Source: Ignavibacteria bacterium (GTDB lineage Bacteria > Bacteroidota > Ignavibacteria > Kapaibacteriales > UBA4661). From it: DNA of 64,000 nt. The notes under the pieces are model-generated. The model ran no database searches, was not told where the DNA came from, and saw nothing but the letters and a program-made list of their open reading frames with translations. The stretch covers positions 30,985 to 94,984 of the forward strand of contig JACVZY010000008.1 in the NCBI GenBank assembly GCA_014654705.1. The letters run 5' to 3'. Within the stretch, counting starts at the first letter, position 1, and every line of letters begins with the position of its first letter. Of the stretch, positions 25,663 through 35,841 are shown one piece after another. The translations under genes and the position numbers were made by a program.

Positions 25663-28600
25663 ATGACTCGACGCTCATTATATTTTATATTTTCAAACAA
25701 TACCGATAGCAGAAGGACTGCTTGTAGCAATGCTACTTATAGCAATGATGCTTGGGGTAGTGATTGTTGCTATAAATACCCTCAGCAGCAAACGTACCCG
25801 TTCGCCAAGACGAACATCAAGAACTTGGCTGCTTCCGTGCGATTGTTTTGTTTGATGCTTTTTTTCTCTGCCCTGTGGGGTAGCATATCTCTGTCCCACG
25901 TTGCACACGCACAGGAGCAATCGACGCAGTTGCGACTACTCCAGCCGAATAGAGGCGAGCGTCTCACGCCCGGTGGAGAGTATCTCCTCATCTGGACAGG
26001 TATTTCGCCGCTTGACACGGTACAGCTTTCCTTCAGTATTGATTCCGGTAAAACTTGGCAACTTATCACTGCTAATGCAACCGGACTTGCCTACCGTTGG
26101 TCGCCCATTCCTTTCACGGTAAGCGATAGGTGTTTGCTGTCGGTGAGCACCAAACCGCGCGACAACAGCACTGCTATTCAATCCGGTGCGTTTGGTCTCA
26201 GTTATGGTCAATTTCGTTCCTCACCACGCTGGCTAAATCGTTGGTCGGGATTTTCATTCGACGGATCAAAAATTTTGACGATTAGTTCTCGACCGTTTGA
26301 CGATTCTACGCGCCAGACGTACCGAACGCAAGTTTGGGAGGCGGCATCGGGTCGGTTATTGTACACGTTGGATCGTCTTGCCGATACGACTTTGCGATTT
26401 GCGCCCAGTGGCATTACTCCCCGCACGATTCAAGCGCAATTCAGTCCTGATAATACACGACTACTGAATCTCCTGAGCGATACCACTTTTGGTGTTTTTG
26501 ATGCTTCCTCCGGGCGTTCGCTACGCACCATTCGCATACCGCGAGAGGGCTTTGCGATGGCTCTCCAAAATGTCGGCTGGAGCAACGATGGGCAAGAAAT
26601 GATTGCTCGCGTTCTGGTTCGGGAGCAGGGTACGGGCGCTTCGGGAACGCTGCTATCGGATAAATTTATTCGCTTTAGTGTCAGCGATCAGTCAGACCGT
26701 CCCATTGGTTCGCAGCTCTCCAGAATCGAATTTGACCGATGGGGCAGTACTTATCTTGGGCTTCTACATAATCGCCGACAATGGCTTGCAATGAGGCGTA
26801 TCAACGGTACGGCGGAAAATTCTCCCCCTCAAGTACAAGAGATTTTGCTCTACACTCCCGGTACAGATTCTGCGCGTCGTTTTATTGCACCCGCAAATTA
26901 TTCGTGGAAAGCCGAAACAGTGATGGTAGCGCCAAACGATTCGGTGATGGCGCTGATGGCAATTCCGATAAATCCACAGCAGAACCTGCCTAATCTTCTG
27001 ACAATTGTTAATCTTTTCACCGACGTTCAGCGAACACGTGCTGCGACACGTCCTGTGTCGTGGAGTTCTGACAGCCGTAGCTTGATTTTGCTGGAGGATA
27101 GCGGTAAGCAGCCGGAGATATTGGATATTGGTACTTTTACTGTTACCGCCGTATTACAAAACCTGTTTGTAACAGCTTTTGAGCGGTCGTTAAGTATGGG
27201 CAATATTATTGGAGAAGTTCAGAGCGGTAGTGAGCAAGTTCGCTGGAGTAACGACGGGCGTCGCTTTCTTGGCTATGAAGCACCGTCGCAAACCGGTCAA
27301 CCTTCTACAACAGCTCAAACATTAGGCTTTTGGGATGCCGCAAGCGGTTGCCAGACCGAGCGATTTGCTCTCCCGCGTTTACCCGGTATGGCGCAGCCAC
27401 TACGCTATTCATTAAGCATGGTCGGTGCTTTTATTGCCAATGGCACCGAACGGCAGTACATTGTGACCAATAACCAAAGCGACACTGCTTTGGTGCTCGC
27501 GGTGCAAGCGCCATCTTCTTCGTGCCAAACTTCAACTTCTGATGGCTTGTGGTCTATCCGTTTGCCAAACGTTATCGTGGCTCAAGAAACACTGACCTTT
27601 CCAACGCTGGTGTGCGAGACCACTGCCACGGCACGTTTTACGGTAACGAATCTAACAAATGCAGCGCTTATTTTGGAGTCATCGTTGCAAACACTGTCTG
27701 CCTCCTCCGGCTCCTCTTCTGATTTCTCTGTCGTACAATCGACATCGCGTCTTATGCCTGCAAGGGCTGTGGAAACAGTTATTCTTCGCTACTCACCGCA
27801 GAAATTTGGTGAGTCAGCTGCGCAAATGGTCTTTACCAATGAAAAAAATGAAGTTGTTGCTCGTACCATTGTCCTCGCTCGGAGAGACTCTTTAGCTTTC
27901 GAACCATCTGCCCCAATCATTAATCTGGGTTTTGTGCCGGCAAGAACAATTCTTACGACCACTGTCACCATCCGTAATACCGGTAATACTCCGCTTCAGT
28001 GGTCCACCACGGCGACGCGCAGTGCGTTGGGTAATGTCTTCATCACCACTCTTACCCCCAATCCAACCCCTGTTGGTGCGTCCGCACAAGTAACCGTGCG
28101 CGTACAGCCAATTAACTCACTTGGTGCTTTTCAAGAGACCTTACCGATATATTTTTGTGGAAGCAGCACTTCCACAGCATTTGTGCAAGCTCGTGTGCTG
28201 CCGGAATTTCAGCAAATAGAAGTTGCTCCTCTTGTGGATGGCGGCATTTTAACGTGTGAAACAAGTGTTGACCGCCCGCTTCGTATTCAGAACACCGGTG
28301 GTAAGCCGCTTACCATAACCGCGATGGATATTGCGGATGAAAATTTTCGTATTCTTAATGCGCCGCAACTCCCCTTCACGTTACTTCCGTTTGATTCACT
28401 GGTATTGCAGATTAGGCTTACGACGCGCTTAACGAGCGGTGTCCTCGAATCGCGTATTGTTATTCGTTCCGATGACCCTCTGCGCCAAGTGGTGGAATCT
28501 ACGCTGCGCGTACAACGGCTCGCTCCAAGCTATCAATGGACACCAAACGCTCTTCGGTTCGAGCGCGTTGACATTGGTGCAGTAAGCGAACAAACCGTTG

Positions 28601-30846
28601 AATTTACTAATAATGCCCAAACCCCACTTTTTTGGGATTCTCTGCCCAGACGACTAACGCCAGATTTTACTATTCTTGCCGTACAACCCAACCCCACGCC
28701 AAATGGTGCCACTTCGAGAGTTACTATCCGTTTTAATGGTAGCCCTGCGAGCGGTCTTATTAGCACAACAGCGAGTTTTAATTTACGTGATATTTGTAAC
28801 ACAGCGACACAACTTGCCTTGGAAGCGATTACCATACAGCCTGCTCCGAAGGTGATTATTCGCAACACAATTCTCTTTGATACGCTCCTCTGCGAGTCTG
28901 AACGCACACAGCAAGTACAGATTTTGAATGCGGGCAGGCGGGTCTTGCGCATTGATTCAGCATTCATAGAACCAAGAATAGGAGCGGGACGCAGCCCGAC
29001 AACAGATTTTGTCATTCGTACTGAAAGCACACCATCGCTCCCGGTAACCGTCGCCGGAGTAGATAGTGTGAGCGTACCGTTACAGATTTCCATCAGCTTC
29101 CGACCACGCGCTACGGGCTTACGCGAAAATTGGCTTGTCTTGTACTCCAACGACACAACATCAAGCCCCGACGGTATAGTACGGGTGCGGCTTTCTGGGG
29201 TGAGCGAAAAAGCGAGCTTTACGCTTTCGCCGCCAGTACTTCGCTTTCCCACATTCGCTGATTTTACGCCCGTGCGAGACACCGTGTTTATTCTGAACAC
29301 CGGAACAAAGCCTCTTGTGTGGCAGGGTTTTCCGCGTATTCTGGATAGCCTCTTTACTCTTGAGCGCATAGAACCTGCCACAACGTTGCCGGGCGGAAGC
29401 TCGAAGGCAGTAATTCGTTTTGCCGGTATTCGCCGAAGCGATAACATTCTTCGAGAAGTCACGCTCACCAATGCTCTCTGCAATGCTTCGCAAACTGTTC
29501 GCTTTGCCGCCGGTACAACCCCGCAAGGAGCGCTCGGAGCGCTTCGTGACGTGGCAGTACGACTTCTGTGTGGTAATGAGTTCCGTATCGCAATTCCGCT
29601 CGAAAATGTCGGTACAGCCACACTCATGTTCCCTGAGCAACCTCGCTTTCTGAATGATACACTCCGCGAAGCAAGTATTTTCAGTGCTCCAACCGCGCTT
29701 CGTGCGGGGCAGCGCGATAGTATTGTAATTCTTCTTGCCGCCCAAAGTGTTGGTGTGCGCACTCTTCGACTCCAAATTACCACGAACGACCCGCTTAGTC
29801 CCCGAACAGAGTTGCGGATACTGCTCACAAAAGACTCCAGCGCCTTGAGTTTACAGCCAACAAGCATAGACTTCGGTAATATAAGCGATGGAAAGCCTTT
29901 AGCACGAAGTATCATGATAGAAAATAATGGCACTATTGAGCAGCGAGTGGCTGTGCCGTTGCAGATGGGAAATCTCGTCATGGAGGCATTTGCGCCCAAT
30001 CCTATACCGCCTGGCGGACGCGCAACAGCACAAATTCGCTTTACACCTGTTACCAGCGCTGCTGTTGGTGGGTTGTTGACGGGAAGTCTCACCTTGTTGG
30101 ATTCATGTGCCCGCGAAAGCATCGTTACGGTGAACGCACGGCTGACCGATGGCGAATTTGCGCTGCCCGATTCTATCAAACTTGCCCCGCTTGGCGAGGT
30201 GGATGTACCTATTCTTCTGCGCCGCCGCTCCGGTATTGTCGTTGGCACCACAGCAACATTTCGATTCCGTATTGCCAATACATCGCTTTTGCAAGTGCTT
30301 TCGCCCACGCAACCATCGCAGGGCGTCCTCCAAAACCGCGTTGAAAACGGTGCTCGTATTCTGCGCCTCAGTGTTGCTGTTTCCTCCACGAATGAGTCTG
30401 AGCCGATTGTAACGCTGCGCTTGCGCGGGCTATTAGGAAATGACTCGCTGACGACACTGACACTTGACAGTGCTTCTGTCGGTGGTACGCCCCTGCGTGG
30501 CTCACAGAGCCGTTTTCAGACGATTGGACTGAATTACTCCGGCGGCAAACCTCGCTTGTACTTTACGCCACTGATTACGCTTGTTGCCCCCAATCCAGCA
30601 TCGGATGAACTTTCGGTGCGATTATCAGCGCTCGAATCGTCAAGCATTTCTCTGCGAATAGTGAACGTTTTGGGGCAGACGGCGGAACTCTTCGGGGGGA
30701 GTATTGATGCGGGTGAGCGGGATTTTCGCTTTGACCTGTCCCCGTTCCCCACAGGCGCATATTTGCTTGAATTGCGCTCCCAAAGCCTTGTCAATCCTGC
30801 GCTTCCCTTAGAACGCAGCCACACGCGCATACACATCGTGCGCTAA
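25663..30846 (+). CDS. Giant secreted Hydin/choice-of-anchor repeat protein with T9SS sorting domain
   Basis: 1727 residues from the ATG at 25663. That start leaves ~57 unusual, Cys-containing residues before a signal peptide (VRLFCLMLFFSALWGS to HVAHAQ). An in-frame TTG at 25825 would give a conventional signal, so the start is uncertain. After it comes an Ig-like domain (LLQPNRGERLTPGGEYLLIW), then a WD/TolB-like propeller to ~620 (FSPDNTRLL, WSNDGQEM, WSSDSRSL, WSNDGRRF). About eight Hydin/choice-of-anchor D beta-sandwiches follow (VTIRNTGNTPLQW, LRIQNTGGKPLTI, VFILNTGTKPLVW and others), then a cohesin-like segment and a type A sorting domain (VAPNPASDELSVRL, VNVLGQTAEL, GAYLLELRS). It is probably surface-displayed by T9SS. 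The double-OmpA gene starts 12 bases after its stop. Confidence 0.87.
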   Translation: MTRRSLYFIFSNNTDSRRTACSNATYSNDAWGSDCCYKYPQQQTYPFAKTNIKNLAASVRLFCLMLFFSALWGSISLSHVAHAQEQSTQLRLLQPNRGERLTPGGEYLLIWTGISPLDTVQLSFSIDSGKTWQLITANATGLAYRWSPIPFTVSDRCLLSVSTKPRDNSTAIQSGAFGLSYGQFRSSPRWLNRWSGFSFDGSKILTISSRPFDDSTRQTYRTQVWEAASGRLLYTLDRLADTTLRFAPSGITPRTIQAQFSPDNTRLLNLLSDTTFGVFDASSGRSLRTIRIPREGFAMALQNVGWSNDGQEMIARVLVREQGTGASGTLLSDKFIRFSVSDQSDRPIGSQLSRIEFDRWGSTYLGLLHNRRQWLAMRRINGTAENSPPQVQEILLYTPGTDSARRFIAPANYSWKAETVMVAPNDSVMALMAIPINPQQNLPNLLTIVNLFTDVQRTRAATRPVSWSSDSRSLILLEDSGKQPEILDIGTFTVTAVLQNLFVTAFERSLSMGNIIGEVQSGSEQVRWSNDGRRFLGYEAPSQTGQPSTTAQTLGFWDAASGCQTERFALPRLPGMAQPLRYSLSMVGAFIANGTERQYIVTNNQSDTALVLAVQAPSSSCQTSTSDGLWSIRLPNVIVAQETLTFPTLVCETTATARFTVTNLTNAALILESSLQTLSASSGSSSDFSVVQSTSRLMPARAVETVILRYSPQKFGESAAQMVFTNEKNEVVARTIVLARRDSLAFEPSAPIINLGFVPARTILTTTVTIRNTGNTPLQWSTTATRSALGNVFITTLTPNPTPVGASAQVTVRVQPINSLGAFQETLPIYFCGSSTSTAFVQARVLPEFQQIEVAPLVDGGILTCETSVDRPLRIQNTGGKPLTITAMDIADENFRILNAPQLPFTLLPFDSLVLQIRLTTRLTSGVLESRIVIRSDDPLRQVVESTLRVQRLAPSYQWTPNALRFERVDIGAVSEQTVEFTNNAQTPLFWDSLPRRLTPDFTILAVQPNPTPNGATSRVTIRFNGSPASGLISTTASFNLRDICNTATQLALEAITIQPAPKVIIRNTILFDTLLCESERTQQVQILNAGRRVLRIDSAFIEPRIGAGRSPTTDFVIRTESTPSLPVTVAGVDSVSVPLQISISFRPRATGLRENWLVLYSNDTTSSPDGIVRVRLSGVSEKASFTLSPPVLRFPTFADFTPVRDTVFILNTGTKPLVWQGFPRILDSLFTLERIEPATTLPGGSSKAVIRFAGIRRSDNILREVTLTNALCNASQTVRFAAGTTPQGALGALRDVAVRLLCGNEFRIAIPLENVGTATLMFPEQPRFLNDTLREASIFSAPTALRAGQRDSIVILLAAQSVGVRTLRLQITTNDPLSPRTELRILLTKDSSALSLQPTSIDFGNISDGKPLARSIMIENNGTIEQRVAVPLQMGNLVMEAFAPNPIPPGGRATAQIRFTPVTSAAVGGLLTGSLTLLDSCARESIVTVNARLTDGEFALPDSIKLAPLGEVDVPILLRRRSGIVVGTTATFRFRIANTSLLQVLSPTQPSQGVLQNRVENGARILRLSVAVSSTNESEPIVTLRLRGLLGNDSLTTLTLDSASVGGTPLRGSQSRFQTIGLNYSGGKPRLYFTPLITLVAPNPASDELSVRLSALESSSISLRIVNVLGQTAELFGGSIDAGERDFRFDLSPFPTGAYLLELRSQSLVNPALPLERSHTRIHIVR

Positions 30847-30858
30847 GGAATCGAAAGT

Positions 30859-33237
30859 ATGAACATACTGAGCACATATCAACGGGAAATTACTTTTTTA
30901 GTACGGGCAAATGCGCGTATCACTTGGGCTTTGGCAGCGTTGGTTGCTATCGCTTGTGGCGTAATCGGTAGTCAGCATAGCCTTTACGGGCAAAGCAATG
31001 ATGCTGCCCCCGGCGAGGGTCGTCCTTTTCGTTTAGGTCTATGGGGCGGATACGGCATGAATTCGCATTCTGCCGACTTTCCCGAATTGAGCGGCTATCC
31101 CATCTTTACGACGCGAACAAGTGCTAATCAGGGTCCGGCAAATTTCCGCACGGGCGCGGGAATGGGGCTAAGTCTTGGGGTGCTCTACGAACTTCCACTT
31201 GCGCAAAGCCTAGCACTCACGGCGCGATTGAGCTACACTGCGCATGACGGCTTGCTTACGACGAGTGATAAAACGCTCTTGGGTGATGCGCAAGGGAACG
31301 TAATAGATGCTCTCCACGAATACCGCATCAATACTCATTTGGCAACCCTTGGCGCGGACATTGGCACAAAATGGACTCCTGTGGGTGGCTTGTATATTGC
31401 AGCCGGTCTTCGTGGCGCATGGATGATGCAGAGTACGTTTTCGCAAGAAGAGCGTTTGGTAGCAAGCGGCTCCGGTGCTTCTCTCACGGGTGGTTTCGAT
31501 AGGCAAACCTTTTCGCGGGTGCGGAATGAGCAAGAGGGTGCAATTCCGGCGGTGGCTCCCGTACAGTTTTTTGCTCATGCTGCGCTTGGGTATGAAATTC
31601 CCCTTGGTTTTATGCGCCTCGCGCCGGAACTTGGTTATATGATGGGGCTGACGAATATTCTTGCGGGCGGCACTGCATGGCGAATAGACCAAGTGCGTGC
31701 TGGAATTTCGGCGCTTTTCACTTTTCAACCCTTAGCAAACGGTGTGCTTCAAATGTCTGGTGATTCGTTTGATGAGATTCTTGAAAGCCGTTCCCTGTCT
31801 CGTCCCGCAAGTCAAGACACAACTATACTTGCCAGCAATACAAAGCCCGATGGGAATGCGGCTTCCAAAAATAACGTACCGAAAAACGACATAAAGAGTG
31901 ATGGGGCAAATCCGAGTAAGACTGAGCGCCCATCGTTGCCCGCAGCACGGACGATGCTTGATGTGCAGGCGTTTGGCATCGTGCGGACGGCGCAGCGCAG
32001 CCTCAAGGAGCGCGGCGAAAAAGAACAAATTGTCGAAAAGCAGGAGCAAAGTGTCGTTCTACCGAAGCAAGAGGTGATTGTGCGGCATAGTTACTCGCTG
32101 CTGCCGTACATCTTTTTTGATGGTGATCGCTCGGCGGCTATCCCACCGCGCTATGCACGGCTTACGACAGAAGCAACTGCGCAATTTACAACTGAAAAAT
32201 TGCACATTTCGACGGCACTCACTGCGGGAGAACATCCGTATTATCACCTATTGAACATCGTCGGACAGCGCATGAAACGGTTTCCGGAAGCGAAATTGAA
32301 CATTTTGGGCGGTATTGACGGTGCAAGCGGTGAGCGGGATAATCTCAGAGTAGCGCGGCAGCGTGCTTTGGCTGTTGCAGCCTATTTGCGTACCGTCTGG
32401 GGCGTAGATTCGGCTCGATTAGTGCTGGGGGAAGCGCGTCTTACGGCAAAATCGGGGCGAATATTTAACGAACAAGACCGTCAAGCAGAAAACCGCCGCG
32501 TGGAGCTTTCGAGCGATACGGTTGCACTTTTGGAGCCTATCCAGCTTTTTGACACCGTGCAGCGCAATGCTCCCGTGCGAGTGCGATTTATGCCGACGGC
32601 AAAGGGTACAAGCGAGACTGCGGCGGCGATTTCGTCGTGGAATCTTACTATTCGCCAAGAAGACCGCACGATTAAGGAACTGCGAGGCGAAGGAGCGCTT
32701 CCGCCGTCGCTGGACTGGCGGGCAGACGAAAAAGAGTATGCTCTTCTGCGGGTGAATGTGCCCTTGCAGTTTGCTCTTACCGCACAAGAAAAAGCCGGAA
32801 CGCTTCTCTCCGCACCCGTGCGGTCGCTACCCGTGCAGCCACGTCTCTTTCGCGCTGCCGATGAAGAGTATTGCGAAAATCTGCTCATTGAGAAATATAA
32901 TTTAATTCTCTTCGATGCCACAAAAAGCTCCGTTGCTCAGACGCAAGCCGTCACGCTGAAGGCGCTCAATTCCCGCATCACGGCACGGTCGAAAGTGCTG
33001 GTGGAGGGCTACATGGACAAGTCGGACGACGAGGAAGCGAACCGTAGGCTCTCCCGTGCGCGGGCGCAGTCGGCGGCGCAGTCGCTCAAGTCCTTCGTGC
33101 GCGGTGCACAGCTTGATGTCCAGGGCTATGGCTCTCAAAAACCGCTCTACGACGACCGTTTACCGGAAGGGCGTATGTACTCGCGCACGGTGCTTGTTAC
33201 GGTCGAAACGCCGCTTGGTGAGGATTGGCAGAAATAA
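30859..33237 (+). CDS. Outer-membrane beta-barrel protein with two OmpA-like domains (paralogue 2)
   Basis: 792 residues. A longish N-terminal signal (to HSLYGQ) precedes an outer-membrane barrel (~50-290; GRPFRLGLWGGYGMNSHS at its start). Next comes a low-complexity charged linker (~315-420, including KEQIVEKQEQSVVLPKQE). OmpA-like domain 1 follows (LLPYIFFDGDRSAAIPPRY, LLNIVGQRM, LGGIDGASGE, RVARQRALAV). After a beta-rich region comes OmpA-like domain 2 (LFDATKSSVA, EGYMDKSDDEEANRRLSRARAQ). The Asp and Arg that contact peptidoglycan are kept in both. The start lies 12 bases after the cargo stop, implying co-translation with it. Closest in layout to the paralogue at 9870. Confidence 0.87.
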   Translation: MNILSTYQREITFLVRANARITWALAALVAIACGVIGSQHSLYGQSNDAAPGEGRPFRLGLWGGYGMNSHSADFPELSGYPIFTTRTSANQGPANFRTGAGMGLSLGVLYELPLAQSLALTARLSYTAHDGLLTTSDKTLLGDAQGNVIDALHEYRINTHLATLGADIGTKWTPVGGLYIAAGLRGAWMMQSTFSQEERLVASGSGASLTGGFDRQTFSRVRNEQEGAIPAVAPVQFFAHAALGYEIPLGFMRLAPELGYMMGLTNILAGGTAWRIDQVRAGISALFTFQPLANGVLQMSGDSFDEILESRSLSRPASQDTTILASNTKPDGNAASKNNVPKNDIKSDGANPSKTERPSLPAARTMLDVQAFGIVRTAQRSLKERGEKEQIVEKQEQSVVLPKQEVIVRHSYSLLPYIFFDGDRSAAIPPRYARLTTEATAQFTTEKLHISTALTAGEHPYYHLLNIVGQRMKRFPEAKLNILGGIDGASGERDNLRVARQRALAVAAYLRTVWGVDSARLVLGEARLTAKSGRIFNEQDRQAENRRVELSSDTVALLEPIQLFDTVQRNAPVRVRFMPTAKGTSETAAAISSWNLTIRQEDRTIKELRGEGALPPSLDWRADEKEYALLRVNVPLQFALTAQEKAGTLLSAPVRSLPVQPRLFRAADEEYCENLLIEKYNLILFDATKSSVAQTQAVTLKALNSRITARSKVLVEGYMDKSDDEEANRRLSRARAQSAAQSLKSFVRGAQLDVQGYGSQKPLYDDRLPEGRMYSRTVLVTVETPLGEDWQK

Positions 33238-33385
33238 TTCTACGGCGACAAAACAAATTACCTGCCACACAAAAATATCTTGCGTCAAAGCGTCCCTGTC
33301 GTTAGATTACGATTCTGAAACGCTTTATGCGCTTTTACTTGCAAATCAACATTATTTTGTCTCAAGTTTTTAGGGATGCCACGCT

Positions 33386-35731
33386 ATGAAACGGTTTTTT
33401 ACCTGTCTTGGTCTGTGTGTGCTACTTTTCGGCACACCACACACGCTCATTATTGCCCAAACTTCTGAGCCTGCACCGAAACCGCAAATTCGCTCTGACG
33501 AAGAGGATAATAAAAAAGTGCTGCCGCCGTCGGAGGTTGTGAATTGGGGGATTGGTTTGTATGGTGGTCTGCGGGGGACGGTAAATACAGCTTTTCAGCC
33601 ATTTGAATTTACGAATAGTCCTTCCGTTTTTGTTGGGCAAAATGGCGTTACGCTTGATATTCAGCCACAAGCTGACTTTGGTATTACACTTTATGCGCCT
33701 ATGCTGTTTGCAGAAAAAGCGGGCGTAAATCTTGACATTGGTCTTTCCACGTACAGTTTTGGTACGCTTTTATGGCCCCGCTATATCTTGAACGACCTTG
33801 CCCGTCAGCGATATTTGGACTCCAATGTTGGTAAAAATATTTCTAAAGATAATATTGTGAAAGAAGAAACGGCGAAGTTTCAGACGACTCTTCAGTTTCT
33901 CAACATCTCACCGATGCTCAATTTGGGAGGTTTTCTGCTTGGGGTGAATATTGGACTGCCTCTGCCATTCTTGACTTCCAGCATTCAAACTCAGACCTCG
34001 CGTGCACTGAAACTTTCGGAGCAGACCCAGACTATTGCATCCAATAATCTTCAGCTTTTTGTCGAACCAAGAATAGGCGTCCAAGTAGCTCTGCTTTCGA
34101 TAAAGAATGTCGGTACATTTTTTCTCAATGCCAATGCCAGCTACGCGCTTTTCGGCTCACCATTGAGCGTTTCTGCGCTCATGACAGCGAATACACAGGT
34201 TGAGAAAGCGCTAACCGATCTTGGATACAAGCCGGAAAATTTCCGCTTTCCGGCTTCTGATTCCGCAAGAGCACGCTTTGACGCCATCTCTATACGCCCG
34301 CTCTCAGTCTCGGTTGGGTTGAGTTTCATTTTCAACTTTACCAATAAAGACACTCAAGACGAGTTCATCCGCGAAGAGCGTAAAGCAGACAGTATCCGCT
34401 CTCTGGCGATTAAAGCACAAGGGCAGCAAGAATATCTTCGCAATAAATCTATCGCTCTTGCCGATTCTGCCATCAACCTTATTGTTGCATCCTCCAAAAT
34501 CAGTGAGCGCATTGCAAAAGCAGAAAGAGCAGTTATCGAAAAGCAGAAACAAGTCATTTCCACTGAGTTGACCGAAACGAAGAAAAAAGTCTTTCAAGCG
34601 AATCTTACAACCATCACCGGCACAAAAGAGGACGGTACACAGGTTGAAGACCCAACGCTTCGTGTCGAACAATTTGCCGCCAGCACTCAACGCACGTTGC
34701 TCCCGGTAGTATTTTTCGACCAAGGTTCTGCCACGCCACCTTCGCGGTATCGTCGCATACAGAGCAGTGAGCGAGAGGCGTACAAGCTGCCTTCCGATGC
34801 AAACGCTGCTCCTACCGTTGTGTACACGCACTTGCTGAACATTATTGGCAAACGTCTATCGTCGTCGCCATCAGCAAAACTGACCATCACGGGACAACAA
34901 ACCCGCGATGAAACTGATGCGAAACTTGCAGAGAAACGTGCAGAGGCAATCGCCGCGTACTTGCAAGACGTGTGGAAGATTCCCGCATCAAGGCTTACTC
35001 GCACGGCAAAGCCTGCTGACGCTAGTAACCAAGCCGATAAGCGTACGGTCAGTTTTACAAGCGATAACGCGGAGATTCTTGCGCCGCTCACTATTGACTA
35101 CACTACGCGTCTCGCTTCGCCGCCTGTGCTCAATATTGGCATGGAAATCAACACCGGTGCGGGGTTGAAGCAATGGGAGTTGGAAATGCAGCAAATGGTG
35201 AACAATCAACCCACAACACTCAAAGAAGCACGAGGCGGAGAGCCATATCCGCAGCGCTACGAATGGCGCTTGAACGATGAACCCGCCACGATTCCGCAGT
35301 CCAACGACCCCGTGAGCATTCGTATCAGCGCCTACGACATCAACAACGCAGCTGCGCCGGATGCCGCCTTGAAGTCTATTAAAGTTGAGCAGATTTCCCT
35401 TGCCGACAAACGCAAGAATAATGCGCCCGACAAGTCCGTGAGCCTTTATGAGGCGCTTTTCGGTGCTTCTCTCAGTGATATGGATGCGTCGTCCAAAGCG
35501 GCGTTTGATGCGGCAAAGCGTACTATTACGCCACAGTCTCGTGTGAGCATCACCGTTTATGGCGGCAATACCAGTGTGAATGCTCGCGCCGTCGCGCAGG
35601 CGCTCAATCTTGATGCACGAACTGCCATTTTACGCGATGCAGGCACACCGCTTTTGAGCAACACACAGCAACTCGAAGCGCAGGCATATAACCGCATGAT
35701 TCGTATTCGTGTAGAATCGCCGGTGAAGTAA
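33386..35731 (+). CDS. Outer-membrane beta-barrel/OmpA-like protein (paralogue 3, divergent)
   Basis: 781 residues. Signal peptide MKRFFTCLGLCVLLFG to TLIIAQ, then an outer-membrane barrel (VNWGIGLYGGLRGTVN, LFVEPRIGVQVAL). Unlike its relatives it has a coiled-coil or helical insert (~330-410: REERKADSIRSLAIKAQGQQ, AKAERAVIEKQKQVISTEL). The first OmpA-like domain is recognisable (LLPVVFFDQGSATPPSRY, LLNIIGKRL, KLAEKRAEAI) but the peptidoglycan Asp position reads GQQT. The second domain is degenerate (ITVYGGNTSVNARAVAQ). It probably does not bind peptidoglycan like the others. It sits 148 bases after paralogue 2 and ends at a strong terminator. Confidence 0.83.
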   Translation: MKRFFTCLGLCVLLFGTPHTLIIAQTSEPAPKPQIRSDEEDNKKVLPPSEVVNWGIGLYGGLRGTVNTAFQPFEFTNSPSVFVGQNGVTLDIQPQADFGITLYAPMLFAEKAGVNLDIGLSTYSFGTLLWPRYILNDLARQRYLDSNVGKNISKDNIVKEETAKFQTTLQFLNISPMLNLGGFLLGVNIGLPLPFLTSSIQTQTSRALKLSEQTQTIASNNLQLFVEPRIGVQVALLSIKNVGTFFLNANASYALFGSPLSVSALMTANTQVEKALTDLGYKPENFRFPASDSARARFDAISIRPLSVSVGLSFIFNFTNKDTQDEFIREERKADSIRSLAIKAQGQQEYLRNKSIALADSAINLIVASSKISERIAKAERAVIEKQKQVISTELTETKKKVFQANLTTITGTKEDGTQVEDPTLRVEQFAASTQRTLLPVVFFDQGSATPPSRYRRIQSSEREAYKLPSDANAAPTVVYTHLLNIIGKRLSSSPSAKLTITGQQTRDETDAKLAEKRAEAIAAYLQDVWKIPASRLTRTAKPADASNQADKRTVSFTSDNAEILAPLTIDYTTRLASPPVLNIGMEINTGAGLKQWELEMQQMVNNQPTTLKEARGGEPYPQRYEWRLNDEPATIPQSNDPVSIRISAYDINNAAAPDAALKSIKVEQISLADKRKNNAPDKSVSLYEALFGASLSDMDASSKAAFDAAKRTITPQSRVSITVYGGNTSVNARAVAQALNLDARTAILRDAGTPLLSNTQQLEAQAYNRMIRIRVESPVK

Positions 35732-35767
35732 AATGGCGACCTGAATGGACATCTGGTCAAAAAAAAT

Positions 35768-35817
35768 AATGCCGTCAAACATGAGTATCAATCTCGTTTG
35801 ACGGCATTGCTGTTTTT
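35768..35817. terminator. Bidirectional Rho-independent terminator
   Basis: A perfect 13-bp stem, AATGCCGTCAAAC (35768-35780) with GTTTGACGGCATT (35796-35808), and a 15-base loop. It is followed by a T6 tract on the plus strand and by a T8 tract on the minus strand. It sits between the convergent OmpA paralogue 3 and SDR genes and serves both. Confidence 0.92.
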
Positions 35818-35841
35818 TCGATTTATCTACAAACGGCAGCG

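Noticed and set aside
25730..25855. 41-codon membrane-peptide frame overlapping the start of the third cargo
   Set aside because: Not called as a gene: no ribosome-binding site and it overlaps the cargo's signal-peptide region. Kept only as an observation.
28533..30389. Long minus-strand reading frame (618 codons) antisense to the third T9SS cargo
   Set aside because: Composition is Arg/Ser-rich with no domain pattern and it mirrors the codon use of the real gene on the plus strand; a shadow frame.
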